This document shows, piece after piece, positions 33,818 to 43,618 of a DNA stretch of 64,000 bases (the first letter of the stretch is position 1; each line of letters starts with the position of its first letter). The notes below the pieces were generated by a model. That model did no database searches. It was not told the DNA's origin and saw only the letters and a program-made list of their open reading frames with translations. Source of the DNA: Natronosalvus amylolyticus (lineage in GTDB: Archaea > Halobacteriota > Halobacteria > Halobacteriales > Natrialbaceae); assembly GCF_024298845.1 (NCBI RefSeq), contig NZ_CP101156.1, positions 3,348,001 to 3,412,000 of the forward strand, given 5' to 3'. The translations under genes and the position numbers were made by a program.

Positions 33818-35854
33818 ATGGAAACTGCATTCGAATTAGCGCCGGCGATTGTACTGCTCCCGCTTGCGGCGTTCGTCGTCGCCTTGCTCTTTGGGAACTA
33901 TATGCCGAAAAAGGGAGCGCTTGCGGGTATCGTCGCCACCGCGGGTTCCTTGCTCCTGTCGCTGTACGTCATGGCGGCTGTCGCGACCGGTGGCCAACAT
34001 CAGGAGACGTACTTTACCTGGGCTGCCGGCGATGCCGTGAGCGAAACCGGTGTTCCGACGATCGAATTTACGTTCGGCACGCTGCTCGACCCGCTCTCGG
34101 CACTGATGCTCGTCATCGTATCGCTGATTGCGTTCCTCGTTCACGTCTTCAGCCTCGGCTACATGAACGACGAGGGTGAAACGGGGCTTCCCCGGTACTA
34201 CGCCGAACTCGGGCTCTTTACGTTCAGCATGCTCGCGTTCGTCGTCGCCGATAACTTGCTGATGGCGTTCATGTTCTTCGAGCTGGTCGGACTCTGTTCG
34301 TACCTGCTCATCGGCTTCTGGTTCCGCACAGAATCTGCGCCATCGGCAGCGAAGAAAGCGTTCCTGGTCACCCGCTTCGGTGACTACTTCTTCTTGCTCG
34401 GTGTCGTCGCCATCGGTGCAACGTTCGGGACGCTCGCCTTCCAGGGCGACGGCTCGTTCGTCGCCGCTGCTGGCGAGGCAATCGACAACGGCGAGACGCT
34501 GTTCGGCTTCGGTGCCGAAACCTGGGTCACCATCACCGGTCTGCTAGTGCTGGGTGGTGTGATCGGAAAGTCCGCTCAGTTCCCACTCCACACGTGGCTG
34601 CCCGATGCGATGGAAGGTCCGACTACGGTGTCGGCGCTGATCCACGCGGCGACGATGGTTGCTGCCGGTGTCTACCTCGTTGCCCGGATGTTCGGCTACT
34701 ACGCGCTGAGCCCGACCGCTCTCGGGATCATTGCGTTCGTCGGTGGCTTCACCGCACTGTTCGCCGCCACGATGGGTGTCGTCAAAGACGACATCAAACA
34801 GGTGCTGGCGTACTCGACGATCAGCCAGTACGGATACATGATGCTCGGCCTGGGCGTTGGCGGCTACGTCGCTGGCGTCTTCCACCTGATGAATCACGCC
34901 TTCTTCAAGGCGCTCCTGTTCCTCGGGGCCGGTGCCGTCATCGTCCTCATGCACCACGAACAGGACATGTGGAAGATGGGTGGCCTCAAAGACAAGGCAC
35001 CCGTCGTGTATTACACGTTCCTCGCGGGCGCACTCGCACTCGCGGGCATCGTTCCCTTCTCTGGGTTCTGGTCGAAAGACGAGATTCTCTTTGACGCCAT
35101 CATCGTCGGCCTGAACGAGCCGATCTTCCTGGCTGCGTACGCAATGGGACTGCTCGCCGTATTCTTCACCGGCTTCTACACGTTCCGGATGGTCTTCTTG
35201 ACTTTCCACGGCGAACCCCGGTCTGACGCCGCGCGAGACCCACACCCCGTCAGCTGGAACATCAAGTTCCCGCTGCTCACACTGGGTGTACTGGCGCTTG
35301 TCGCCGGTATCGCCAACCTCGCGCCGGTGTACAAACTCACCGGCCTCGAGATTACGTACCTCGAGTTCTGGCTCGACGGTCAGTACGGTGGCTACGCCGA
35401 CCTGACTTACAGTGCCTACGGCGAAACCGTCCCATTCGGCACTGAATACATCGGTTCCGAGACGATCACCCTGCTGATCGCGGCCGGTCTCGGCCTGGGC
35501 CTTGCCGTTGGTGGTGCCGTCTTTGCGATGGTGCTTTACAACGTGCCCGAGCCGGAACCACACACGGAAAACCTCGGCAGCGCCCGGACCGTTCTGCGCA
35601 GCAACTACTACCAGGACGAGTACCAGGTCTGGCTCGCCGAGAACCTCACGCTGCCGCTGGCTCGAGCCGCAGATCGGTTCGACCAGACGGTTATCGACGG
35701 CGTCGTCAACGGCGTCTCGAGCGTGAGTCTGTTCGGTAGCGGACGGATGAAGCGATTACAAACCGGTGTCGTCACGAACTACGCGGCACTGCTTATCGTC
35801 GGGTTCATCGTCTTACTTGTCGTGCTCGGCGTTCTCGGAGGGTGGTTCGTATGA
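33818..35854 (+). CDS. nuoL: Complex I antiporter-like subunit L
   Basis: This 678-residue subunit has about 16 helices and the Mrp-type antiporter core: FFELVGLCSYLLIGFW, KSAQFPLHTWLPDAMEGPT and VKDDIKQVLAYSTISQYGYM. The long C-terminal part should form the lateral helix and final anchor (GVVTNYAALLIVGFIVLL). It starts 4 bp after nuoK, the only junction in this stretch without overlap besides nuoI-nuoJ1. Confidence 0.95.
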   Translation: METAFELAPAIVLLPLAAFVVALLFGNYMPKKGALAGIVATAGSLLLSLYVMAAVATGGQHQETYFTWAAGDAVSETGVPTIEFTFGTLLDPLSALMLVIVSLIAFLVHVFSLGYMNDEGETGLPRYYAELGLFTFSMLAFVVADNLLMAFMFFELVGLCSYLLIGFWFRTESAPSAAKKAFLVTRFGDYFFLLGVVAIGATFGTLAFQGDGSFVAAAGEAIDNGETLFGFGAETWVTITGLLVLGGVIGKSAQFPLHTWLPDAMEGPTTVSALIHAATMVAAGVYLVARMFGYYALSPTALGIIAFVGGFTALFAATMGVVKDDIKQVLAYSTISQYGYMMLGLGVGGYVAGVFHLMNHAFFKALLFLGAGAVIVLMHHEQDMWKMGGLKDKAPVVYYTFLAGALALAGIVPFSGFWSKDEILFDAIIVGLNEPIFLAAYAMGLLAVFFTGFYTFRMVFLTFHGEPRSDAARDPHPVSWNIKFPLLTLGVLALVAGIANLAPVYKLTGLEITYLEFWLDGQYGGYADLTYSAYGETVPFGTEYIGSETITLLIAAGLGLGLAVGGAVFAMVLYNVPEPEPHTENLGSARTVLRSNYYQDEYQVWLAENLTLPLARAADRFDQTVIDGVVNGVSSVSLFGSGRMKRLQTGVVTNYAALLIVGFIVLLVVLGVLGGWFV

Positions 35855-37377
35855 TGATTGAGACGCTCCTCGCTGTCACGTTTGCGGGCGCGCTGTTGAC
35901 GTTCCTCGCGCCCAATCGTATCGCCGGAAAGCTGGCCTTCGCGATCAGTCTGATCCCGGCCGGGCTTTCACTGTGGCTGTTCACCGCCTTCGACGGAAGC
36001 GGGAACGCCTTACTCGAAGGTGGCGAACTCGCCTTCGAGAACCGGGCAACCTGGATCGAACTCGGCGCCTACGAAATCTCGTGGTACGTGGGGTTAGATG
36101 GTATTAGCCTGCCGCTCGTGGTCCTGACGACGATTTTGACCACGCTCGCGATCATGAGTTCGTGGACGCCGATCGACGTCCGCGAGTCCCAGTTTTACGG
36201 TCTCGTGTTGTTCATCGAGGCGAACCTGATCGGTGTCTTCGTGGCGCTCGATTTCTTCATGTGGTTCATCTTCTGGGAGGCCGTCCTCATCCCGATGTAC
36301 CTGCTGATCGGTGTCTGGGGCGGTCCGCGACGCAAGTACGCCGCGATCAAGTTCTTCATCTACACGAACGTCGCCTCGCTGGTGATGTTTGCGGCGTTCA
36401 TCGCGCTCGTGTTCAGCCTGGACGTATCGTCGTTCGGCCTGCCCGAGGTCACGCAGGCGATGCTCAACGGCGGACCGGACGCCTTCGCGGGTGTCGCCGG
36501 GAGTACGGTCGCCTCACTGGTGTTCATCGCCATGTTCCTCGGCTTCGCTGTCAAGGTTCCAGTGGTCCCATTCCACACCTGGCTGCCGGACGCCCACGTT
36601 GAAGCACCGACACCGGCGTCGGTACTCCTGGCCGGTGTCCTCTTGAAGATGGGTACCTACGCCCTGCTCCGGTTCAATTTCACGATGTTCCCGGACCAGG
36701 TCGAAACCTATGCGGTTCCGATTGCGGCTATCGCCGTCATCAGCGTCATCTACGGCGCGATGTTGGCGCTGGCACAGACCGACCTCAAACGGATCGTCGC
36801 TTACTCGTCGGTCTCGTCGATGGGATACGTCATCCTCGGTCTGATCGCGTACACGCACTTCGGTGTCGGTGGCGCGACGTTCCAGATGGTCTCTCACGGC
36901 CTCATCTCCGGGCTGATGTTCATGGCCGTCGGCGTCATCTACAACGCGACCCACACGCGGATGGTCACCGACATGTCCGGGATGGCCGATAAGATGCCCA
37001 TTGCGGTCGGCATCCTCATTGCCGGTGCGTTCGGTTACATGGGGCTGCCGCTTATGTCCGGGTTCGCCGCAGAGTACTTCATCTTCTTCGGGGCCTTCGG
37101 CTCTGAGGTCCTGTCGTACGCTCCGGTGTTCACGGCGCTCGCGATGTTCGGCATCGTGATCGTTGCCGGCTACCTGCTGTTTGCGATGCAGCGCACGCTG
37201 TTTGGCCCCTACCGCCTCGAGACTGACTACGAGGTCGGTCGAGCACCACTGCACGACATCGCGCCGATGTTCGTGTTGCTGGGGCTCATCATCGCACTGG
37301 GTGTCGCACCCGAGTTGATCTTCGACATGATCCTAGATGCCGTTGACCCGATTCTCGAGTTCGGAGGTGAGGCCTGA
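35851..37377 (+). CDS. nuoM: Complex I antiporter-like subunit M
   Basis: This 508-residue subunit has about 14 helices with NuoM motifs: FFMWFIFWEAVLIPMYLLIG, VPVVPFHTWLPDAHVEAPT and DLKRIVAYSSVSSMGYVILG. The start is the ATG overlapping the nuoL stop (35851); a second ATG follows directly. It pumps protons in the distal membrane arm. Confidence 0.95.
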   Translation: MMIETLLAVTFAGALLTFLAPNRIAGKLAFAISLIPAGLSLWLFTAFDGSGNALLEGGELAFENRATWIELGAYEISWYVGLDGISLPLVVLTTILTTLAIMSSWTPIDVRESQFYGLVLFIEANLIGVFVALDFFMWFIFWEAVLIPMYLLIGVWGGPRRKYAAIKFFIYTNVASLVMFAAFIALVFSLDVSSFGLPEVTQAMLNGGPDAFAGVAGSTVASLVFIAMFLGFAVKVPVVPFHTWLPDAHVEAPTPASVLLAGVLLKMGTYALLRFNFTMFPDQVETYAVPIAAIAVISVIYGAMLALAQTDLKRIVAYSSVSSMGYVILGLIAYTHFGVGGATFQMVSHGLISGLMFMAVGVIYNATHTRMVTDMSGMADKMPIAVGILIAGAFGYMGLPLMSGFAAEYFIFFGAFGSEVLSYAPVFTALAMFGIVIVAGYLLFAMQRTLFGPYRLETDYEVGRAPLHDIAPMFVLLGLIIALGVAPELIFDMILDAVDPILEFGGEA

Positions 37378-38963
37378 TGACTGATGCGTTCGCTCTCCCC
37401 GAGTGGGCCGCGCTCGCACCGCCACTCCTGTTGGCGCTTACCGCCCTGGCGTTGTTCGCCTACGACAGCATCAACCCGCGGTCGACGAACCGACCGGTAC
37501 TGGCCGGTATCGCCGTCGTTGGTGCGCTGGCCTCACTCGTAACTGCCGTCTGGTTTACGCTGGCAGGAACCGGGGCTGACGGGCATGATGCAGGTTACGA
37601 CCTCTGGTTCGTCGTCGGTGATTCGGTCACTGGGACCGGCGCAATCGATCTGTTCGGCGGCCAGTTGGTCGTCGATCAGATGGCGCTGTTCTTCATGATC
37701 GTCGTCGCCGTCGTCACAGCGCTGGTGGCGGTGGCCAGCTACGACTACATGGCCGGTCACGCCTATCAGGCCGAGTACTACTCGCTGTTGTTGCTCGCCG
37801 CGACGGGGATGTCGACGATGGCTGCCGCAAACAGTCTCGTCACGATCTTCATCGCCCTCGAGCTTGCAAGCCTGCCATCGTACGCACTCGTCGCGATCCT
37901 CAAGGACAACCGTGGCAGCGTCGAGGCTGGGCTGAAGTACTTCTTGATCGGTGCGCTCTCCTCGGCCATCTTCGTCTACGGTATCAGCCTCGTTTACGGT
38001 GCTACCGGGCACCTGCAACTCGAGGCAATCGCAGACACGCTGGCGGCCGGTGAGGCAGACGCCTACAGCGGCTTGCTCGGACTCGGTATCGTGATGTTGA
38101 TCGGTGGCTTCGCGTTCAAGACGGCGAGCGTCCCGTTCCACTTCTGGGCACCCGAAGCCTACGAGGGTGCGCCCGCACCGATTGCGGCGTTCCTCTCCTC
38201 GGCGTCGAAAGCAGCCGGGTTCGTGATCCTCTTCCGTGTGTTCACGACGGCGTTCCCGCTCGAGACGACGACTGCGGTCATCGGGCTCGACTGGACGGTT
38301 GCGTTCATCATCCTCGCCATCGTCACGATGACGGTCGGGAACTTTGCGGCCGCGACCCAGCAGAACGTCAAGCGGATGCTTGCGTACTCCTCGGTGGGTC
38401 ACGCTGGCTATGCGCTGATCGGACTGGCTGCGCTCACCGTCGACGGCGGCGAACTCGTCCTCGGTGCGGCGATGATGCACCTGCTCGTCTACGGCTTCAT
38501 GAACACGGGTGCGTTCCTGTTCGTTGGTCTCGGTGAGTACTGGGGCGTCGGTCGTACCTTCGAGGATTACAACGGACTTGCTGCACGCGCTCCGATTGCC
38601 TGTGCGGCACTGGCCGTGTTCATGTTCAGCCTCGCAGGGATCCCGCCGTTCGGCGGCTTCTGGAGCAAGTACTTCCTGTTCACGGGGGCGCTCGAGGCGG
38701 CGTCGGCCAACAGCGCGCTGTTGCTCGTCGCCGCGGCACTCGTGGTCAACAGCGCACTGTCGCTGTATTACTACTCGCGACTGGTCAAAGCGGTCTGGAT
38801 CAACGATGCCGACCCCACGGCCGAGCGAGACTTCGGCGGGACGCCGACAGGACTGTACGCAGCGATTCTGTTCGCTGCCGTGATGACTGTCGTCTTGCTG
38901 CCTGCGTTCGGCCCGGTCGCTGACGTGGCAGTCGACGCGGCGAGTGCAGTGCTCGTCACCTGA
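37377..38963 (+). CDS. nuoN: Complex I antiporter-like subunit N
   Basis: This 528-residue subunit has about 14 helices and closes the operon. NuoN motifs include LELASLPSYALVAILKDN, KTASVPFHFWAPEAYEGAP and NVKRMLAYSSVGHAGYALIG. It begins on the last base of the nuoM stop. No NADH-oxidising subunit gene follows. Confidence 0.95.
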   Translation: MTDAFALPEWAALAPPLLLALTALALFAYDSINPRSTNRPVLAGIAVVGALASLVTAVWFTLAGTGADGHDAGYDLWFVVGDSVTGTGAIDLFGGQLVVDQMALFFMIVVAVVTALVAVASYDYMAGHAYQAEYYSLLLLAATGMSTMAAANSLVTIFIALELASLPSYALVAILKDNRGSVEAGLKYFLIGALSSAIFVYGISLVYGATGHLQLEAIADTLAAGEADAYSGLLGLGIVMLIGGFAFKTASVPFHFWAPEAYEGAPAPIAAFLSSASKAAGFVILFRVFTTAFPLETTTAVIGLDWTVAFIILAIVTMTVGNFAAATQQNVKRMLAYSSVGHAGYALIGLAALTVDGGELVLGAAMMHLLVYGFMNTGAFLFVGLGEYWGVGRTFEDYNGLAARAPIACAALAVFMFSLAGIPPFGGFWSKYFLFTGALEAASANSALLLVAAALVVNSALSLYYYSRLVKAVWINDADPTAERDFGGTPTGLYAAILFAAVMTVVLLPAFGPVADVAVDAASAVLVT

Positions 38964-39049
38964 TCACGACGCACGACGTTTCGGAATTTCCTTCGAGATC
39001 TGTACTGAAAACCCGGTAACTTTTAGCGCCTCCAGTCGGAAGCGGCCGT

Positions 39050-40564
39050 ATGGTTTTCCGGCTGGTCCTCGGCTGTGGGGGCGTTGGACAGCGCGTCGTC
39101 GAGGGGCTGCCGGCACTGGCGGCGACGGCTGGTGAGTTACTCGTCCTCGCTGACGATGCGGATCTCGTAGAAACGCTCCGTGAAGAGAGCGTGCCCGCCC
39201 GCTGTGTCGATCCGTGTGATCGGACGCTCCTCGAGTCACTCGAGGAGCCTGACGTGGTTTTCATCGCTGGTGATGAACTGGATCGCAATCGTGAGATGGC
39301 CGAGACGATCACGACCATTGCACCAGATGCAACTGTTATCGGGTACGCACCTGAGCCGAGCAGCGGTGGTGGCGAACGCGAGACGGTTGCGTCCCGGGCG
39401 GCGGACCTGGCTGGTCTCGAGCGAGCGACGACGACGGTTATCGATTCGACCGACCTGCTGGCGAAGTGGATTCTCGAACGTTCGGCGACGCCAGCGGCCC
39501 GCAGAGCAATCACGTTACGGAAGAAACTGAGTAGCATTGAGGGGACGCTCGCGGTTGTCGCACACGACAATCCGGATCCTGACGCTATCGCCAGTGCGGT
39601 TGCCCTCGCCGAACTCGCTGAATCGGTCGGCGTCGATGCGGAGGCCTGTTACTACGGAGACATTTCCCATCAGGAAAATCGGGCGATGGTCAACTTGCTC
39701 GATCTCGATCTTCGCGCGCTCGATATCGATGACCCGCTCGAGTACGGCGCGTTCGCACTCGTCGATCACTCCCGACCGGGTGTCAACGATCAGTTGCCGG
39801 CGGAACTGGCGATAGACATCGTCATCGATCACCACCCGCCTCGAGGGCCGGTCGCGGCCGGGTTTTACGACCTTCGTGAACGGATCGGAGCGACCAGCAC
39901 CATGTTGACTGGGTATATAGACTGGTTCGATATCGATCTCTCGCAAGCGACGGCAACAGCGTTGTTGTACGGTATCCGTGTCGATACCAACGATTTTACG
40001 AGGGAGGTTTCAGCCGAGGACTTCGAGGCGGCTGCGACGCTCTGGCCGGACGCCGATCTCGACGTATTGTTACGAATCGAACAACCGACGGTCGATCCCG
40101 ACATACTGGATACGGTCGCTCGAGCGATTAAAAACCGTACCCGACGGGATTCTGTACTCGTCGCTAGCGCTGGCGAGATTCCAACCCGGGATGCGTTGCC
40201 ACAGGCGGCCGATCAGTTACTCTCGATGGAGGGGATCGATACGACGCTCGTATTCGGGTTCGACGACGAGATGGTGTTCATTTCGGCTCGTTCACGCGGC
40301 TCCGATATCGATCTCGGAGAGGTGCTTCGGGATGCCTACGACCAGATCGGGAGTGCTGGTGGACACGCGAATATGGCCGGCGCGCAACTCGAGATTGGCG
40401 TACTGGGCGGGACGGAAACGGCGGCCGAACTCGAGTCGATTCTCAGCGTCGTCGAAGAGGTGATTACGGATCGGTTTTTCGAAGCGATCGAGACACGTCC
40501 TGGAACAGCTGTCGGGCTGTACAGCCAGACGAGTCAGGTGCTGTTTGGCACGGACGAATCGTGA
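39050..40564 (+). CDS. DHH-DHHA1 phosphoesterase with N-terminal RCK_N (TrkA-N) domain
   Basis: This 504-residue protein has an N-terminal Rossmann domain of the RCK_N type (LVLGCGGVGQRVVEGL, residues 1-130). A DHH hydrolase follows with AHDNPDPDAI at about 171-180, VDHSRP and DHHPP (D260-H262). A DHHA1 domain ends it, with GSAGGHANMAGAQL. DHH enzymes of this kind cut c-di-AMP, nanoRNA or similar phosphodiesters. The RCK_N part suggests nucleotide control. ACTTTTAG (39018-39026) supports the start. The CBS-ParB/Srx gene follows after 110 bp. Confidence 0.85.
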   Translation: MVFRLVLGCGGVGQRVVEGLPALAATAGELLVLADDADLVETLREESVPARCVDPCDRTLLESLEEPDVVFIAGDELDRNREMAETITTIAPDATVIGYAPEPSSGGGERETVASRAADLAGLERATTTVIDSTDLLAKWILERSATPAARRAITLRKKLSSIEGTLAVVAHDNPDPDAIASAVALAELAESVGVDAEACYYGDISHQENRAMVNLLDLDLRALDIDDPLEYGAFALVDHSRPGVNDQLPAELAIDIVIDHHPPRGPVAAGFYDLRERIGATSTMLTGYIDWFDIDLSQATATALLYGIRVDTNDFTREVSAEDFEAAATLWPDADLDVLLRIEQPTVDPDILDTVARAIKNRTRRDSVLVASAGEIPTRDALPQAADQLLSMEGIDTTLVFGFDDEMVFISARSRGSDIDLGEVLRDAYDQIGSAGGHANMAGAQLEIGVLGGTETAAELESILSVVEEVITDRFFEAIETRPGTAVGLYSQTSQVLFGTDES

Positions 40565-40615
40565 TGGTGTCTGGATAGGTCGATCGGACTGTTGTATCGT
40601 TCGAATATCGATGGC

Positions 40616-40632
40616 CTTCCACGAATCGCTAT
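40616..40632 (+). repeat. 17-base exact match to inverted repeat C
   Basis: CTTCCACGAATCGCTAT recurs from 21723-21739. It lies upstream of the promoter of the CBS-ParB/Srx gene. A degraded matching left arm might exist near the end of the DHH gene, but I could not establish it. Confidence 0.5.
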
Positions 40633-40674
40633 TACTCGGAGTGTTTTTCACCGCTCCCCTCGAGAGATGCGTTC

Positions 40675-41490
40675 ATGCACGGTTCTACGGAGGCAGACGG
40701 CTACACCAAACCCCGGGTCAAAGATTACATGACTCGAGACGTGGCAACGGTGTCACCCGACGATACGGTCGAAGAAGTGAGTGTACGAATCGCCGAAAGC
40801 GAAGATCACAGCGGCTTTCCCGTCTGTGAACGCCGACGCGTCGATGGCTTCGTGACTGCTCGAGATCTGCTACTCGCCGACGATTCGACGCCGATTTTTC
40901 GAGTGATGACGACGGACCTGATCGTTGCCCACCCGGATATGAAAGTGACCGATGCCGCACGCGTTATTCTTCGATCTGGGATTCAGAAACTGCCCGTTGT
41001 GGACGATGCCGGAAATCTGGTCGGCATTATTTCCAATGCGGACGTCATCAGGAGTCAGATCGAGCGTGCAACTCCGGAAAAAGTTGGGAAGTTGATTCGA
41101 ACCCTCGAGAACATCCACTCAATTGAGTTACGGGAGGAACGACGCGACATCCAACTGGACGAACTGACCCCGACGCAGGGTCGGGTCTACGCGGACGAAC
41201 TGGAGGGTCGACGCTACGAACTCGAACACGGGTTGGCGGAACCGCTGGTCGTCATCGACAACGGGGGCACGTTGTTGCTCGCCGATGGGCATCATCGGGT
41301 GCTTGCAGCTGACCGACTCGAGCTCAATGAGATGGACGCGTACGTGATCGTCATCGATCACCCGATCGATCTCGGGATGGCGAAAACGGCAAAAAAGGAA
41401 GGGCTGGAGAGTATCGCGGATATCGAAGTCGTCGATTACGCGAAGCATCCGCTGGTCGAGACGACGAAACGGTTTCAGTCGGATGAATAA
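40675..41490 (+). CDS. CBS-pair protein with ParB/Srx-like C-terminal domain
   Basis: This 271-residue protein has two CBS motifs in residues 12-135 (VKDYMTRDVATVSPDDTVEE, then VMTTDLIVAHPDMKVTDAAR and KLPVVDDAGNLVGIISNADV). The C-terminal domain of the ParB/sulfiredoxin superfamily shows the signature LADGHHRVLAADRL near residue 200. Archaeal proteins of the same general make-up include the ADP-dependent free-serine kinase SerK of Thermococcus. A small-molecule kinase regulated by nucleotides is therefore more likely than a chromosome-partition role; this is inference. GTTTTTC (40643-40649) lies 27 bp upstream of the ATG. Confidence 0.78.
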   Translation: MHGSTEADGYTKPRVKDYMTRDVATVSPDDTVEEVSVRIAESEDHSGFPVCERRRVDGFVTARDLLLADDSTPIFRVMTTDLIVAHPDMKVTDAARVILRSGIQKLPVVDDAGNLVGIISNADVIRSQIERATPEKVGKLIRTLENIHSIELREERRDIQLDELTPTQGRVYADELEGRRYELEHGLAEPLVVIDNGGTLLLADGHHRVLAADRLELNEMDAYVIVIDHPIDLGMAKTAKKEGLESIADIEVVDYAKHPLVETTKRFQSDE

Positions 41491-41529
41491 CGAAACGAGT
41501 CCGTGGTAACCTGGATCCCGATTTCGACG

Positions 41530-43503
41530 TTATTTGCCTTCGAACTCGGGGTCGTCACCGCTCATGAAGGCGGTGATTCCCGTCATCAGGTCGTCGGTCG
41601 CCATCAGGTGACCGAACGCGGCGGCCTCGAGTTCGAGACCGGCTTCGGTGTCGTCGCGGCCGGCGAGCATGGCACGTTTGGTAAAGCGCTGGGCGATGGG
41701 TGGGCCGCCGGCGAGCTTTTCGGTCATCTCGAGGGCGGCTTCGAGCAGTTCGTCGTTGTCGACGACGTCGTTGACGAAGCCGTACTCCTCGAGCGTTTCA
41801 GCCTCGTAGCGGTCGGCCGTGAGGATGATCTCTTTGGCCCGTCCTTCACCGACGATGTTCGAGAGGCGCTGGGTGCCGCCCCAGCCGGGAATCAGGCCGA
41901 GGTTGAGTTCCGGTTGGCCGAGTTTGGAACGCTCGGAGGCGATACGGATGTCGGCGCAGGTGGCCAGTTCCATCCCGCCGCCGAGACAGTAGCCGTCGAT
42001 CCCGGCGACGACCGGCATCTCACAGCGCTCGAGTTTGCCGAAGGTGGATTGGCCCTGCTCTGAGAGGTCGACCGCGCCGATCGGGTCGGCACCGCCGGCG
42101 GCCATGCTCTGGACGTCCGCGCCCGCGGAGAAGGCTTTCTCGCCTTCGCCGGTGAGCAAAATCGCGCGTACCTCGTCGTCGTCCTCGAGCAGGTCGATGG
42201 CCGTCGAGAGTTCATCGAGCAGTTCGGAACTGATAGTGTTCATCCGGTGTGGGCGGTCCAGAACGATGTGGCCGACGTACTCGGCGGGATACTCGAGGCG
42301 GATCGTTTCGAAGTCGACCCCGTCGTCGTCTTCCGCGGCGTCGTAGAAGCTGCCGACGTCGGAACGCTCCTGGAGGTATGCATCCGGTGCGTAGCGTTCG
42401 TGGCCGGTTGCCTCGTAGGCGTCTTCGAGTTCCTCGAGGAGTGGCTCGAGGCCGAATTCGTCGACGACCTTGACGGGGCCGTCGGGGAAACCGGCACCGA
42501 GTTTGACGGCTTCGTCGATGGATTCTGGCGGGGCGACGTCGCCACCGATCAGCTTCGCGATTTCGTTTGCCATCGAGCCGAGCAGTCGCCGCTTCACCAG
42601 TTCGGACTGCTGATCGGTCGGCACGTCTGCACCGGGACCATCGTCGTAGTCGTAGAAGCCTTTGCCCGTCTTCTTCCCGAGTTCTTCGTTTTCGACCTTT
42701 TCGGCGAGCAGCGGTGCGGGCTCGTAGGCATCACCCAGCACCTCGTGCATATACTCGAGGACGTGGAGACTAACGTCGTTACCGACCTGGTCACCCAGTT
42801 CGAACGCGCCCATCGGCATGCCCATGTCGAACTTCGTGGTCGAGTCGACCTCGGCGATGGTGGCTTCGTCCTCGCTGACGAGCCAGGCGGCTTCGTTCAT
42901 CAGGGGGACGAGAATCCGGTTCACGATGAAGCCGGGGGCGTCTTTGTGCACGCGGACGGGTGATTTGTCGAAGTCGTCGGCCAGGGCTTCGATCACGTCG
43001 AGCGTCTCCTCGCTCGTGTGCTCGCCCGAAATGACTTCCACCAGTGGCATCCGGATCGGTGGGTTGAAAAAGTGCATTCCACAGAACTGTTCGGGGCGCT
43101 CGGTCACCTCCGAAAGGTCCGTGATCGACAGGCTCGAGGTGTTCGTCGCGAAGATGGTGTGGTCTGGGGCGTAGGTTTCGACCTCACCGTAGACGTCCTG
43201 TTTAATTTCCATCTTCTCGGGAACAGCCTCGATGACGACGTCGACGTCGCCGACGGCTTCCTCGACGTCGACCAGCGGCGTGATACGCTCGAGGGTGGCG
43301 TCGGCCTCCGCTTCGGTTATCTGGTCGTTTTCGGCGAGTTTGCCGAGCGACCACTCGATCTGGTCGTAGCCGTTCTGGACGAACTCCTCGTTGATGTCGC
43401 GCAGGTTCACGTCGTAGCCGGCGAGTGCCGCCACTTCGGCGATGCCGTGGCCCATGTTCCCCGCGCCGAGAACTGCGATGGTGTTGATATCCTCAAGCTC
43501 CAT
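41530..43503 (-). CDS. Bifunctional 3-hydroxyacyl-CoA dehydrogenase/enoyl-CoA hydratase
   Basis: This 657-residue enzyme carries the dehydrogenase first (NAD motif [17 protein letters not shown], residues 9-25; [15 protein letters not shown]) and the hydratase last, the reverse of bacterial FadB. Both hydratase glutamates are present, in [12 protein letters not shown] and [15 protein letters not shown]. It would catalyse two consecutive steps of beta-oxidation, or act in reverse as in archaeal C4 cycles. The start was set at ATG 43503, ten codons inside the open frame. It diverges from an acyl-CoA dehydrogenase gene that supplies its substrate. Confidence 0.9.
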   Translation of the reverse strand: MELEDINTIAVLGAGNMGHGIAEVAALAGYDVNLRDINEEFVQNGYDQIEWSLGKLAENDQITEAEADATLERITPLVDVEEAVGDVDVVIEAVPEKMEIKQDVYGEVETYAPDHTIFATNTSSLSITDLSEVTERPEQFCGMHFFNPPIRMPLVEVISGEHTSEETLDVIEALADDFDKSPVRVHKDAPGFIVNRILVPLMNEAAWLVSEDEATIAEVDSTTKFDMGMPMGAFELGDQVGNDVSLHVLEYMHEVLGDAYEPAPLLAEKVENEELGKKTGKGFYDYDDGPGADVPTDQQSELVKRRLLGSMANEIAKLIGGDVAPPESIDEAVKLGAGFPDGPVKVVDEFGLEPLLEELEDAYEATGHERYAPDAYLQERSDVGSFYDAAEDDDGVDFETIRLEYPAEYVGHIVLDRPHRMNTISSELLDELSTAIDLLEDDDEVRAILLTGEGEKAFSAGADVQSMAAGGADPIGAVDLSEQGQSTFGKLERCEMPVVAGIDGYCLGGGMELATCADIRIASERSKLGQPELNLGLIPGWGGTQRLSNIVGEGRAKEIILTADRYEAETLEEYGFVNDVVDNDELLEAALEMTEKLAGGPPIAQRFTKRAMLAGRDDTEAGLELEAAAFGHLMATDDLMTGITAFMSGDDPEFEGK

Positions 43504-43527
43504 GGACACATATGCGTCTGGCACCGG

Positions 43528-43565
43528 TTTCAACGTTTCCCTCTTTTCGGCTTCAAACGTTTCTC
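43528..43565. promoter_or_regulatory. Repeated motif in the divergent beta-oxidation promoter region
   Basis: Two similar motifs, TTCAACGTTTCC (43529-43540) and TTCAAACGTTTCTC (43552-43565), lie in tandem. They sit between the hydratase/dehydrogenase start and the acyl-CoA dehydrogenase TATA box (TTCTTTATCG near 43588). They could be a shared operator for both genes. Confidence 0.4.
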
Positions 43566-43618
43566 GAGTTTACTGCCGGTTACAAAGTTCTTTATCGTTC
43601 AGGACAGAATACCCCTGT

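Noticed and set aside
34544-35563. Long antisense frames across nuo genes
   Set aside because: They mirror high-GC third-position codon use of the sense genes and have no recognisable protein features.
41503-42063. Plus-strand frame over the hydratase domain
   Set aside because: It is the antisense of conserved catalytic segments and has no independent support.
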